NCBI GenBank assembly: GCA_025345505.1
Contig: JANVCC010000030.1
Location: 496,001 to 560,000, forward strand
Length of the DNA stretch: 64,000 bases
Reading direction: 5' to 3'
DNA from: Todiramphus chloris collaris
Taxonomy: Eukaryota > Chordata > Aves > Coraciiformes > Alcedinidae
The notes beneath the pieces were generated by a model that was not told the origin of the DNA, ran no database searches, and saw nothing but the letters and a program-made list of their open reading frames with translations. Both the position numbers and the translations under genes were made by a program. Below are positions 1 through 13,200 of this stretch, piece by piece (the first letter of the stretch is position 1; the number at the start of each line of letters is the position of its first letter).

Positions 1-600
1 TGCCTGCATCAGGATGTTAGGCTTCTAGTCTTTGACAGGGTAACTTCGGGGAGGTTCTGTCTAGAAGAGTGGAATGGGTTTTGTGCCAGATGCCTTAAAA
101 TAAAGCTCAACTAGTGCCAATGTAAGATGAAAAAGTAGCTTTTATGTACAGAATCAAAATAGGTGATATTCATTAAAAGTTTAGAAAGACGGAGCAGAAA
201 ATAAAAAGTGACTTAGTGTACTTCTCTCAACATCAAACCTAAACGGCCTCTTCCTTTCTTTCCATGTGACTGCCTGTGCTTGCTTGCTGAACTTGGTATG
301 AGATGCAATTGCCTTGCCCAGACACTGGTACCAGGAGAGAACCTCAGTCTGGGAAAGCTTGCTGGCTTTTACCTTTTTGTTCTTGTTTGTTTATTGATTG
401 GAAGTTTATTCAAGCATAGAAGTGGAATTAATGTGTGCAATTTATTATGGCATTTGGACTGAGATTAGTTTCAATGTTAATTAATCTCTCTGGGACGACT
501 GACCCTCTGTGCTCCTGAAGTGTTTCTGTGGTGCTTGTATATGCATGCAGATGTTCCACTTAGTCTTCCTCTGGCTGAAACTGGAGTCTAGCCAGGTGCA

Positions 601-1100
601 TCACACAGAATCATTTAGGTTGGAAAAGACCCTTGGGATCATTATGTCCAACCATTAACCCTACTCTACAAGTTCACCCCTAGACCATCTCCCCCAGCAC
701 CACATCCAAGCGATGTTTAAACCCATCCAGGGATGGCCACTCAACCCCCTCCATGGGCAGCCCATTCCAATATCTCACCACTCTTTCTGTGAAGAATTTT
801 TTCCTAATGTCCAGTCTAAACCTACCTTGTTTCATCTTGAGGCCGTTCCCTCTGGTTCTGTCCCTAATTACCTGAGAGAAGAGACCAGCACCAGCTTCTC
901 TACAGTGTCGTCTCAGGTAGTTGCAGAGAGTGATGAGGTCTCCCCTCAGCCTCCTCTTCCTGTCTAAACAGACCCAGCTCCTTCAAATGGTTCTCATATT
1001 ACCTGTTCTCCAGTCCCTTGACCAGCTTTGTTGCCCTCCTCTTACCTAAAATTGCCCTCAGTTCTTACCTAAAATTGTGGGCCCAGAGCATTGTGTAGGG
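601..1100 (-). mobile_element. CR1 LINE 3' fragment, reverse orientation
   Basis: The reverse complement reads as the 3' end of a CR1 retroposon: the left edge is the CR1 tail (complement of the CACAGAATC block) followed by the conserved 3' UTR and the end of the ORF2 region. From about 603 to 1040 it closely matches, in reverse, the 3' third of the CR1 copy at 19922-21733, so the two belong to the same subfamily. The right end (about 1042-1085) carries a small local duplication of a TACCTAAAATTG motif. It is 5' truncated, as is usual for CR1, and inactive. Confidence 0.9.
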
Positions 1101-2184
1101 TAATTGCCAGTCTCTTCTTTTTTTCACAGTTATTCCAATCTCTTAGAAAATCTCTTCAAATTTACCATACATATATTAACATTGCTACTTGGGGAATGTT
1201 GGCTTTTTAAAATTTATTATACAAGCTCTTGTTTTAGAAGCACTTCCCTTCCTTCTTTCCTCAGAAGCTTTTGGACATCTATCAAAATTCTTTTCTTGTA
1301 CCTTCCTATTTCTTCTTCCTATATTCCTTACTCTGGTATGTGCCTCTAGCACTATGGCTTTTGAGATGTTGAAAGGGAAGAAATTTTAAGCAGTACTGAC
1401 TTTCAGTGACATTAATCTTCCAGTCGTGCTTAAGGACACCATTCCACCTGAAGGAATTGAGCCAGTTCTTCTCAAAAGATACCTTTAAAAAGGTCAAACT
1501 TGTATCTTCTACATTACCAAGATACTAATTTTTGTTTCTGGCACCATTGTCCTCTGCCTCCAAATTGTAGTCCCTGTCATGTAGTTATGTAGGAACTACT
1601 TAGGTACATACTGTGGGCAAAGCTGTTGAAGATTTGGTGTGTTGCTAGTTAGACAGAAGAAACAAAACACAAATGTTTCCTAACACGAGTTTCTGCCAGG
1701 TATCAAGAGAAGGAAGATTCATATGGTATCTTCTATAGGCACATACCTATTTCTTTTCTGTCGGTGATTCTCTTAACTTGAACTCATTGCTTAAAATCTC
1801 AGCTGTCACTGAATTACTCAGCTCTAGTTTGTGGAGGCACAGGAAATTCCTGAAAAGTTATTGGACAGTTTTTATATTTTTGGGAATGATTCTTTCCCAC
1901 CTAAGCAAGTGCTATTGAAGTTTCCTGTATATACCTGGCAGAAGGTAGCTTAGGTGTTGGGGAAAGAAGAGAGGAGATGGGACAACAGATGATGTTTGGA
2001 GATGGAAAAAATTACTCATTGATAGCTTAACAGCTCCGAATTTCAATCTGTAAGAGACTACATGCTGGCACAAAAAACTGACACTCAAACTTTCAAAGGT
2101 TATAGGAAAGACTTTTGCAAAATAACTTTCCATGGTAAGGTTGTTCTAAAACAATATTTGTTGGCAGGTCTTTGGGTGGCAAGC

Positions 2185-2421
2185 TGGAACTATAGGAGGT
2201 TCCATGTAAAGATAAGGAGAAACTTTTTCTTGGTGAGGGTGACAGACACTGGAACGGGCTGCCCAGGGAGGTTGTGGAGTCTCCTTCTCTGGAGATGTTC
2301 AAAACCCTCCTGGACACGTTCCTATGTGACCTGCTCTAGGTGATCCTGCTCTCACAGTGGGGTTGGACTAGATGAGCTTTCGAGGTCCCTTCCAACCCCT
2401 GACATTCTGCGATTCTGTGAA
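2185..2421 (+). mobile_element. CR1 LINE 3'-end fragment
   Basis: About 235 bp of CR1 3' end in forward orientation. It contains the conserved block encoding the end of ORF2 (GAACGGGCTGCCCAGGGAGG), the 3' UTR motif GGTCCCTTCCAACCCC, and terminates in the repeated octamer-like tail GATTCTGTGA. It is severely 5' truncated and has no coding capacity. Confidence 0.92.
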
Positions 2422-3755
2422 CTCTTGTGGCTGAAAATACTATGATATATGTAATACTCTTTTGCTTCAGAATTTAGAAGAGATTGCTCCCGCTTAAAGA
2501 CTGAAATACAAAATGTTCGCATTCAGCGTAGGAAACCCGTGGTACAATCATTGCTCTTCCCATACATAGCACAGCTTTTCTGATATATGCATTACTGTAA
2601 CATTAGGCTAATTATCTTTGGAGAATTCAGGGTTATGCTAAGAGTCTACCTTCTTGACAGTTCATGCTTATGAATTTATCAGTAGTGATTTATACAGTTC
2701 TCTTTAAGGGATGTAAGTATAGCAGCTCAAAGTTGTTTGGGTTCTTTTTGAGGGCTTTTTTCCCTACCTCTAAAGAAATCATATAACATAGTTTACTAGC
2801 AGGTAGTGTTTAGGTTATGGTAGCATGTTTTTTCTCTTGTATGTAAAGCTCTTTCTAAGTAGCACTTTGTCAGAAAAATAGGAGGAAACCCCTCCCTTGG
2901 GTACATAACATAGTATGAGGAATGTTCAGTCTCACGTTAAATTCCTACATGTCACTTTTCAGGTGATGCTGTGGCTGTCTTTTTTCCGCAAGGTTTTATT
3001 TAATCACAGTGGGGTTAATTAGTGTAACTTTGATATGCATAAAACTTTTGAGGTGAACAAAATGCTGTAGATGATCTCCAAGGTTACCTTTAACCTTTAC
3101 AGAGAATGTAAAAAGCCATCCTATTGCTAGCTGCACAGTCTGCTGGAGTACATTCATGCACTGAATCCTCTTCAGAACCTCAGTGCTCTCTGAGAGTAAT
3201 AGTACTGATGACACATGAGAAACAGCTTTTTGAGAGTGGGCTCAGTTATTTAACCAGACAGGTGCTTTTATTTCTGCAGTACTTGAAGTATGGTAAGGGC
3301 ATTGCCTGGGTGATAATGGATTAACAAATTTATAAAATGCTCCTTACCTTGATAGTAACAGGTTTGTGTCCTGTGCTGTCCACAGAGGTGTTCCCAGTGC
3401 CACCGTCTGTAGTCACTCTTCTGAGCCCTTTGCTATGTTCAGTCACTCTCAGACAGAATGAGTTGTGGCTGCCCTGCATTGTCCACCACAGGCCATGATA
3501 CCTCAGGTGGTAGCATGGGTACCACTAACCAGTCAGGCTCATTAGGAGTGTGTGTGTCAAGAGTAGACCATATACAGAGGCAGCACTTCATTAAAATGTT
3601 CAAGTAAGGCAAGTGAAAGTGTGAGCTCTATCTGCCGGAGAGATTAGATGAGAACTGTCTGATCTAGTTAATCATTGTCCACCAGAGTATGTGCCCTTGT
3701 GAAATAATGCTAGAGTTTCATCTGACAGTAAATATTCTTTTATTGCTTGTTACAG

Positions 3756-3763
3756 TTATGTAA
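3756..3763 (+). promoter_or_regulatory. D-box-like site TTATGTAA 5' of PER2
   Basis: A perfect match to the PAR-bZIP/NFIL3 D-box consensus (TTAYGTAA). It lies 1.7 kb upstream of the first coding exon, in presumed 5' intron. D-boxes are established regulators of clock genes, but an 8-mer occurs often by chance and nothing else here supports function. Confidence 0.25.
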
Positions 3764-5349
3764 GTTTAAGACAGAAGTGGCTTACTTAGTCCAGAAAAAA
3801 CTGTTAGACCTACTAAAGTGTAATTTACTGCCTGTATACTACTGCTCAGTACAACAGCATAATAGGCTGCCTGTTTAGTCTGGATTAGAGTACTTGAACA
3901 CATTGAGAACTGAAATATTGGTATATTTTATTCTAGCCAAAGGAGGTTTTTATCATCGCCTATAATGAAGTACTAATGAATAACTGTGTAAAGAAATAAA
4001 TACTTACTTATATTTGCATACCACTACTGATAGCTTAAATGAATGTCCTTAAACTACACTTCCTCTTTCAAATGAAAACAGATATCTTGCATATTACTTT
4101 GGCCAAACAAGGAGACGAGTAGCATTTTGTTCTGAAAAAAATAAAAATAAATGTAAAATGTCTGCAAAAGCAGCAATTAGGAGGGTAAGAAAATAGTTTC
4201 AATGTTTTCTGGGGGGTGGGAGGGGAGTTAAATTGTTAGATGAATATTAATGTTTTCTTCTACAGACTTTGTAAAAAATTTAATATATATTGTTTTTAAA
4301 GAGAAACTGATGCAGTTAACAGTAGCAAAACTTAATTGCATAACTTTTTATTGACTTTGTTATTCCAGCGACAAATTTATTAGTCAACAAGTGTAATCTT
4401 GAATATTTAAAGAGCAAAGAACAAACATGGTTCTGTTGGTTTAAAAACAACATACCTTTTTTTTCCCCACTCTGATGATGAATTACATTGTTCAGAGACT
4501 CTTAGTTCATGGTTTTGCAGTATTGTTGCCTCTACAGGTTGCTGAAATGAGACAGATTAAATATCTTTATTTTATTCATAAGGTTGAACTGCTCTCTAGT
4601 ACTTTGATGGCTCGTCGGTATTACTCTCTTCTTAATTCGGTTGCATATAGATTCTGATTTTGAGCCTGATACGTTAGAATTTGCTTAAAAACAAACAAAA
4701 ACCCAACCTGCTTTTACTTTTTTGTTTGTTTGGTTTCTGTTTGATTGTTTTGTTGTATTCTGAGTATTCTGAGGCTTATTTGTGTCTTACAATTTTTGTT
4801 GATAAATAAGCAGGTTTGTGTCCTTAGTTTCTGTATTCCTACTGTATATTCAGTCTACCTACCTACAAGTGTCTCTTGTACAAAGAAATAAACAACAGGT
4901 CAAAGTGGCAGAACTGATCTAAAAAGAAAAAACCAAACAGTACTATGTACTTCAAAAATAATAACCCCAAACAATCTCCAAACTAAATAAGGAATCCTTT
5001 GATGTCTGAATGGAATCTTTTTGTTTACCAAGGTAAACCAGAAGCCAGGGGAATGGTTTGACTGAAAATAATAATAGCTATTGTCCAAATGCAGGCAGTA
5101 AAATTGTCAAATATTGTAAGTAGTAGAATAGAAAACAAGTGAGGTTTTCATGTTGATTCCACTTCTTTTTGTGTTTTTACTATAAAATAAAGACATGTTC
5201 CACAATAAAATATTGTTAGGTCAAATGCTGAATATATTAACTGTGAATATCAGTTACCGCTTTTAATTTCGTCAGTTGGTGAGAATTCCAGTTTGTCTGC
5301 AAAGACAAACAGGAAGATAATTTTTTTTTTTCCCTCCCTTCCTCCTCAG

Positions 5350-5450
5350 ATCTGTGGGTCTGTACTTCCAAAGAGAATTTGTACAGAGAGAAAATTCTGA
5401 ATATGGCTTGATTTGCTCTTGATCTTGGCAGTGTTTCTAATGAGTGTCCC
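5350..5450 (+). promoter_or_regulatory. PER2: PER2 5' UTR segment with two upstream ORFs
   Basis: The leader part of the first coding exon, assuming the acceptor at 5348-5349 (after a T11-CCCTCCC pyrimidine tract) is used. Reading upstream from the ATG at 5451, the same frame meets a TGA at 5409-5411, so 5451 is the first in-frame ATG after a stop. The leader carries a two-codon uORF (ATG GCT TGA, 5403-5411) and a second ATG at 5440 whose 37-codon frame overlaps the PER2 start and stops at 5551-5553. The main ATG has C at -3 and G at +4, only a moderate Kozak context. Confidence 0.6.
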
Positions 5451-5824
5451 ATGGACTCTATCAAGTTCAGGGGGTTCTACTCTAGCACTGAGGAGCAGAA
5501 CCCTGAGCAGCGACCTGGTATCAGTGAAAACATTTCTTCCTCGTTCTCCTTAAAAGAGCAAGAGAAGATGAGTGATTATTCTGGACTTGCAAATAACCAT
5601 AGCCAGATGATTGCTGAAGATCCAGAAATTCAGACAAAGCCTGAACACTCTCATGAAGTTCTTCAGGAAGATATTGAAATGAGCAGTGGATCCAGTGGAA
5701 ATGACTTCAGTGGAAATGACACAAATGAAAACTACTCAAGTGGGCATGATTCTCATGGCCATGAATCTGATGAAAATGGGAAAGATTCAGCAATGCTTAT
5801 GGAGTCTTCAGACTGTCATAAAAG
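5451..5824 (+). CDS. PER2: PER2 coding exon 1 (residues 1-125, N-terminus)
   Basis: Start at 5451, justified by the upstream in-frame stop at 5409. Ends AAAAG|GTAGTA, phase 2. The N-terminal 60 or so residues extend beyond the mammalian start. The later part carries the acidic Ser/Gly-rich PER2 signature (SSGSSG then TNEN then DS-G), with a local duplication SGNDF-SGND at about residues 82-90 that human PER2 lacks. Confidence 0.92.
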
Positions 5825-7175
5825 GTAGTAGCTAATATTAAATAAATTTCACTTTTATTTTTGGCACTGAAGGCTTTTTGCATTTGAATCTAATTTTGGA
5901 ATAATAACTATGGTATAAAGTGTTTCTGCAGAATGAAGCCGAGTGTTCTAATTAACTTGTACTCTCATATGATGTAAATTGTGTAATATATTATAAGGCA
6001 TAAAGAGGTCTCTAGACTTCCGTGAGGCCAGCTTCATTTGAATCTTTCTCATTATTGTGTGTTTAATTAGCCTTATTTATATATTTTCTTGTAAACCAAC
6101 TTCTATAATTGTTTATCAAAAAGTGCCAGTCTATTTTAATGTGTAAGGCTGCAATCATGCTATTTTCAGCTTTTAAATAGCTTAGTGTACAGAGCAAAGC
6201 CACTGTAAGAAGAACCTTCTTAGACAAATGTTTAACAGCTATAGTTTCCATTTGTTATACCAGGCAGAAACTTTTCAAGTTTGGTTTGTTTTATTTTTTC
6301 CTAGGTAGCCAGTCATTAATAGGAAAATATAAAGTTAAAATGAACTAAAAGTTGTTTTTTAGGTTTACTGATGTTAATCTCTTTCCGTCTTTCCTTATTC
6401 TAGTTCAAGCTCAAATGCATTTAGTCTGATGATTGCAAACTCTGAACACAATCAGTCTAGCAGTGGATGCAGGTAAATTAATGTGCATATATTTTCATTT
6501 ATATATAAGTAATGCTAAATGATGGGAACTAAATAGTGTTGTGTTTTGGGTTTTAGTTTTGGTTAAACTTGGAGTAGACAAGAAATCCTATCTTAGATTC
6601 TTTTCCTGTCCATGATCAGTAGCATGTCCTATTAACCACTTGGTTAAACTAAAGCTTCTTGTTGCTGTTCCATGCAAGTTGTTTGATAATCTTTCAAATC
6701 ATCTTACTTTATTCTGATTTAGCAGCCTAACTTTGTAATTTTATTTCTTGTGGTTCACACTGAATGTATCTTCAGCTCCTGTGTTGTGTGTGGTTTTATT
6801 TTGTTTTGGTTTTCAAGCTTTTCTTTAAATCTTATGCTCTTCAGAATTTAGACTGAAGTCCTTGCCTGGGGACAACCAAGTAGTGGTTTAACATCAGAAT
6901 TCACCCACTGAGTTGGATGTGTTCTGATGTTCAGCAGCCATATCATCTGCCTCTCCTGTGTTCCATTCGCTAGGATTCAAGCCTCAAGTCTGTAAGGATA
7001 AACGAGCATCAGCTGCAGGAATCCCTCTGTATGAACTTTGCTTCTGACCCTGATAGACTTGAGAAACCTGGTGGCATTGAAGGCTCAAATCTGGACACTT
7101 CAGAGTGCCCTACTGTGTTATTTTTTTATTGTTGTTTGTTTTCTTTTTTTTTCTTTTTTTTCTTTTTTCTTTTTT

Positions 7176-7225
<50 letters not shown>

Positions 7226-10200
7226 TCAGCTTCTGATCAGGAGACCACAAACCTTATCCTGGGCAGATCAAGGCTATCTAGCTATCACATTACAGTGTTA
7301 AGACCCCTACCTTACACATACCCACCTGAAAGCACTTCTACCTGAAGCAGTTCATAGAGAAGTGGTAAATTAGAATTACTCCTTTGCACCATTTGGTGCT
7401 TGATGAACATATTTTCTGTGTCTGCCTTGCAGACACCTGGAGATGTCATCTCATGCTGCATTTTCAATTGGAAGTTGTGTTCTGAAGTTCGTGTTTCGTA
7501 GTACAAAAGAGTGAACCAAAGGCATTTCTGAATCTTCCTTTCCCATAGATTGAATTTTCTTCATTGTAGGATTTTTGGGGAGTTATTTATTACAGTTTTC
7601 CCAATAACCCTTTATTTTAGATTACATTAATAGCTCTCTGCTCAGAAATAAACAGGAATCCAGTTTTCTCCAGCTGTCAGGCACAGTGCTAGATGGTTAC
7701 AGAGCAGAATCTGATTGTCTTTTGGGAATGGGAGACTAATCCTGAGAATTTTCTTTAAAGAGAAGACTAAAAAAGGCTGATAATCTATAGGTTTAGTCTT
7801 CAATTCAAAGAATACTGGGCTTTGGATTCAATATAGACACCAACTACTTAGTTTTATATCTGTAGGTACCTTCACAGTTCACTGTCCACAAAAAGCAAAA
7901 TTGAAAAATCCACTCTTTCTAGCACTTGATTATTCTGTCCTCTGCAAGTCACACCTTCCCTGGGGCTGGCTACTCTGCCTGGCACTACTGATCTTTGGAA
8001 AAACATGTTCAAGTTGCATAACTTATTTTCCAAGGAGGCTCATCTTCTGCATTTGCTGGTGCTGTAGGCTAATCTGGAAAGGTTTCTTTTCTTGCAAGAG
8101 TGACCGCCCTCACGAAGCCTGCTCAGAGAGTACAAAACCAGCAATATGCTCAGTTATTTCATAATGTTTTTCCCTTTTCTCCTTTTCTGCTGCCAGCGTA
8201 GAGGGTTCTTCTATTAACAAGGCCCTGTTTTATTGCATCAGTCCAAACTGTCAAGCCACATTGTAGATGTGATTTGAATATACAGCATGAAGAGAATGTT
8301 TCCCAAGGGAGTACCATACTCTTTTGTCTTATCCTTTGTCATTATTTCTCAGTACAAAAATGACCACTGATTAAGTGAACACTATGTTTCTCTTAGTACA
8401 TTGTGATGTGAGCAAGAACAATGTGTGTTCTCTAGTACAAGTCAGCTTTGTTACTTTCCAAGCATTTTTGGTGAAATACACCCGGCACCTGTTGAATCAG
8501 TGATCTACATGAAGGAGCTTTTCAAACTTCCCTGAAAAATGTTCAGAAATCCTCTTGAAAATTGCCTGGAAGCTGAAAATGCTTTATTGACCACTTCAGA
8601 CAGGGTGGTGCAGTTGACAAGACTTGTTTCTATACAGTAGTTCTTAGGGTAACTTCTTAGAGACTACCAGCCGTGGCAATCAGGTGGTAACAGAAGGCTT
8701 TTCTTTTGATGGGAAAGAATTTATTTTCAGGAAGGTTTAAGAAAAGCTCTAGAATCCTCTTCATTCTTGTGACTGATTAGCTTTTAAAATCTACTCCAAT
8801 GAGAAAGACCAGGTGATTTTTCATTTTTAATTGCTTCCTACCCACCTGCCACCCATCTTTGTCATCCTCCTCCTCCTCCCTTCCCTTACCTCCTTTTATC
8901 TTCCTTTTTGATTTTGTCAGCACCTCTTAATAACGGAGAGAGGTATCAGGAATTGCAAAGGAAGGCAATAATTTTCTGATGTTGGCAGGAGTCTCTGATA
9001 ATCTCTGTAGTTTGACCGTCTGCACCGAGACGGCACTTCTGAACATGCACCTGAGAAATGTGAATGCAATTTCTGTCTCCAGCCTCCTCTGATTCTTTAT
9101 CCTACATATTTAGTCAAGTTTCCTTATTTTATGTATTGCCATGCTTAACTGGGATAGGTTGTTCCAAGGATTTCTCAGTTTGTTTTGTTAACTTGATGCT
9201 CTCCCACTGCCATTCCCTTTTCAGGGACCTTTCTTATGAGAACCTGCTCGAACAGGAGGTGAAGACTTGAATGGACCTCCTGCTTCTCTCCTTTGAAGTC
9301 CATGAACATTTCTATGAGTTTGAATTTGAAAGGAACTAAGGAAAATACCACTAAAAAGGGAGGAGGGAGACTGTGGCAAAAAAAAAAAAAAAAAAAATTC
9401 TCTGGTGCTTGGGTATATGTACTGTTGCACATACAGAGTGTATTTACAATGAGACTTCAGGTGGTGGTAAATCTTTCATTGTAAGTGATTCTAGCTAATT
9501 TAAGAATAGTGTTAAGTTCTGAATGTTGATACTAAGTACTGGAAAAGTTAACGTGGCTAGCTGTAGAAATGTAGGTATGTGACAAGTCAGTACATTTGGG
9601 CTTCTCTGAGGATGGTGTGTCACTTCAAGCATTCAAGTGACGTTTTATTTTTTTGTCTTTAATCTTGCAGTAGTGAGCAGTCCACTAAGGCCAAAACACA
9701 AAAGGAATTGCTGAAAACATTACAAGAGCTGAAAGCTCACCTTCCTTCAGAAAAGAGAATTAAAGGCAAATCTAGTGTCCTAACGACATTGAAATACGCC
9801 CTTAAAAGCATTAAACAAGTTAAAGGTAATGAAGTGTGATACTGCCTAGATAAAGCCCTCGTGGATAAAATTAAACATTTAAAGTAGGAATTTAAATGTG
9901 GCTGTCTGTGTAAAGCAAAGTTTATTATGTTTCAAAAGCTCTTTAAACATGTTTGCATGGTGTTCCGATTTGTTGGCTGTTAACTTGTGTTCCTTCGGGA
10001 GTTAAAGCAGATAAGTGCTTGCTATTTTACTGGTATTTTGTTGAGTTAGAAAATTAAGTTGCAAACAATTTACAATTTTATACTATTTGAATTGTCAGAC
10101 AGACCAAAATATACAGTCACTCACATATGACTATCTTAAGGTGGGTAAATTTATTCGGGTTACTGTTGTGAAAGCTGTAACAAGGAAAAACTAACTTGAA

Positions 10201-13200
10201 GTAGTACCTAGATTTCCCTGCTGCCTTATGCCAAAAAAACTTTTGGCCATTTACTACTTCCAGGCTGGATGTTTATTGATGAATGTTTAATTCTGAATAA
10301 AAGTTGTTTAATATTCTCATGTAGCCAATGAGGAGTATTACCAATTGTTGATGATTAATGAATCGCAGCCTGCTGGACTCAATGTGTCATCTTACACGGT
10401 GGAAGAAGTTGAGACTATAACCTCAGAATACATCATGAAAAATGCAGTGAGTATGGTGACTCAAGTCTACAGTGTGTATTGAAAATGTTTTCTAGAACTG
10501 GAATTTTCAGGCATACTTTTTTTTGACAAGGTAAGAGCTGGTATCTAGGCCAATAAGCTGAAGAAGCTGGCTTTTGCCTTCTGGGGCATGTTGAGTACAA
10601 ACTGATCCTTCGCAGACTTTGCCAATAACACTTTTATCTGAGCTTTTTTCTGTCGGTTACATGGGAAATGAGTAGTCTAAGCTCCTTGGTCCTCTGAATT
10701 GCACCTCATGCTTAGAGAGGATGATATGATATACCTCAACATCCATGTGATGCACCGCGAGACATCGTTAGTTTTCATTTTAGAAGATCTGCTAAAATTG
10801 GAGAGTAACTCTTTCCAGATTTTAGTCAGGTGATGCTGTGTATTGTTTCAGCTTATCCTTAGCAGCAGGGGTTATTTGATGTTTCAGCAGTTCTTACTGT
10901 GATCAAAGGTTTGGAATCGCTGTGTGTCATGTCCTCTTCTCTGGTATTTGTCCGTCTTTGGAACTGGTGTAGGCTTACTGTGTAATTTGGTGGTAGATAC
11001 CGGAGTCTTCAAAAAATAATTACATCTAAACTGTAATTAGACTACTTATTAGACTGTTCTCCACTATTTTTAATTTTCTTTACGCATCTGACAATAAAAT
11101 AATGGCCTGATGGGGGATGTTCCCTACCTTGAAGTAGGTGGATTTTGTTGTATGGATGAATAGTAAAGGTTGCTCATGAGCTAAAATAAATAGGAAGTCT
11201 GGAGTAGAAGTGAGAACTTAGTCAGCTATTGTAAACATTGTTCAATTGATCTGAAGCATTTGAGTTTGTGAAACCAGTGTTCTGACGACAGCTCTTAAGT
11301 TTGTGTGTAACAACAGTGGATAGAGCACTAGAGGTTATGACGCAGGAAGCGCTTCTTTGTCAAGGAGAACAACGTGAGAGGATACGAGTGGGGTGCATGT
11401 ATGGCTGCGCAGAAATTTACATTTCATCAGTCTGCTCATTATTTTACCAAGTGGTTTAGAGCACTTTCTTTTAATTTTGCAGTGGGTAGTCAAGCTAACA
11501 TAAACAGCCTTTTACAAAACACTCAAATTTCATGAACGTAAAATATGCCTGTGACAAACACAAGGAAAATGTGCAGTTTTATAGCTGGAAATACTTTAAT
11601 TCTTAATTTGTAAATTCATTCTGCATCATAAAACTTAAGGCAATGATATTGAGGGCTTGCAACTCAGTAAGATGCTAGTGTATTATTCTTACTGCATAGT
11701 TCAAAAAGGGTATTGTCTGAGTCTACTTAAGGAGGTTATTTTATTGCTCCCTCAACAGATGTGGTTTAACACTATTTCCTTAATATATATTTTAACCTTA
11801 TTAATGCTTTTATATCTTAAATGTTTTTTTCTCAGAAATACATAAACTGTATTGAAGAATGTTTTAAACTGTCTAAATAATTTGAGATTTTTGTTTTTAG
11901 GATATGTTTGCTGTAGCTGTTTCTTTGATTACTGGGAAAATTTTGTACATCTCTGATCAAGCTGCTTCTATTCTCCGTTGTAAGAGGGGTTATTTTAAAA
12001 ATGCCAAATTTGTGGAGTTCTTGGCACCTCAGGATGTCAGTGTGTTTTATACTTCTACTACCCCATACAGATTACCATCGTGGAATATTTGCAATAGAGC
12101 TGGTGAGTGGTCCAAACAGCAGATATTTCTCGTTACCTTCTTTCAGTCGTGCAAATACAAGTACTTGAACACGTTTTAACACCCTTCCATCCTTCTCCGT
12201 TGCTTTTTGAGGGCATAACACAAGTGCCTTCCTAGAACATCTCTGAATGAGACTAGGTGTGTAACACAATTTTATAAATCATCAGGCCTTGTCTGTTGGC
12301 TCAGAGTCTACTGAAAATAATTTGTTTATTGGTTCTCATGCCCCTTTCATCCAAATGATGAATGAACACTAAGTATTCATGTTGAATAGTAGGTTTTCTT
12401 ACTAGCAATCAAATGACTGTTTTTCCTTGAAAATTTCTTTTCAGATATAAGGGGGATAATAAAGGGCCTGTTGCAGCAGGGCAAGGGGTATTAACTAAAA
12501 GAAGGTGGTTTAGACTAGCTATAAGGAAGAAATTGTTTAGGCTGAGGGTGGTGAAACAGTGGAATGAGTTGCCCCGAGAGGTGGTCGATGCATTATCCCT
12601 GGAAACATTCTGGGTCAGATTGGCCAGGGCTCTGAAGCAACCTGCTCCAGTTGCAGATGTCCCTGCTTACCACAAGGGGGTTGGAATTGATGACCTTTAA
12701 AGGTCCCTTCCATTCTAAAGCATTCTATGATTCTATTTTATTGTGCCTTCTTCCTTTGAAAATGGTTATGATTTGAATACTGGACACTTCCATTACAGTT
12801 TAGAAAGATGCACTTCAGCTGCCATCACTGTGCATTCACCATGTGTGATCCTGTCTCTGTTCTTTTAGTCTTATAAAAATGATGCTACACATGCTAATGG
12901 TGAAGGATGTCTTTGGGCACTTGGTATTTGTTTGTGGGAGGATTGTTTTACTGGTATAGCTACAGCTGTTAGGACTTGAGAAATGGCTGCCGGCTATTTT
13001 AAGCAAACACTTGAAATTCAAGGTCTGCTATAAATATTTGAAACTCTATTACATTGTATACTGTCTATTATTTCAGTGTGTGATTATATTTAATATACAA
13101 TATATATACTTAATCTGAAAAAAACCATTAGCTATAAATATATACTAAGTAATGCATACGTAAAGCAGCTCAGAAGGGACCTTGTGAGGTCTGTAGTCCA

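Larger units (their letters stand above)
1..5349. other. Non-coding sequence 5' of the first PER2 coding exon (5' intron or upstream)
   Basis: AT-rich sequence without a CpG island, a recognisable promoter or a credible long ORF. It ends in a pyrimidine-rich tract and an AG at 5348-5349, a good splice acceptor for the first PER2 coding exon, so at least its right part is best read as a PER2 5' intron. The PER2 promoter and leader exon(s) are probably left of the window. It holds two CR1 fragments (about 601-1100 and 2185-2421) and a perfect D-box-like site, TTATGTAA, at 3756-3763. I see nothing else recognisable in it. Confidence 0.7.

Noticed and set aside
7031..7301. Phe-rich open frames around the T tract
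   Set aside because: Produced by translating the homopolymer.
7224..9397. Processed pseudogene on the - strand between the T47 and A20 runs
   Set aside because: No known protein could be read on either strand and no target duplication was evident.
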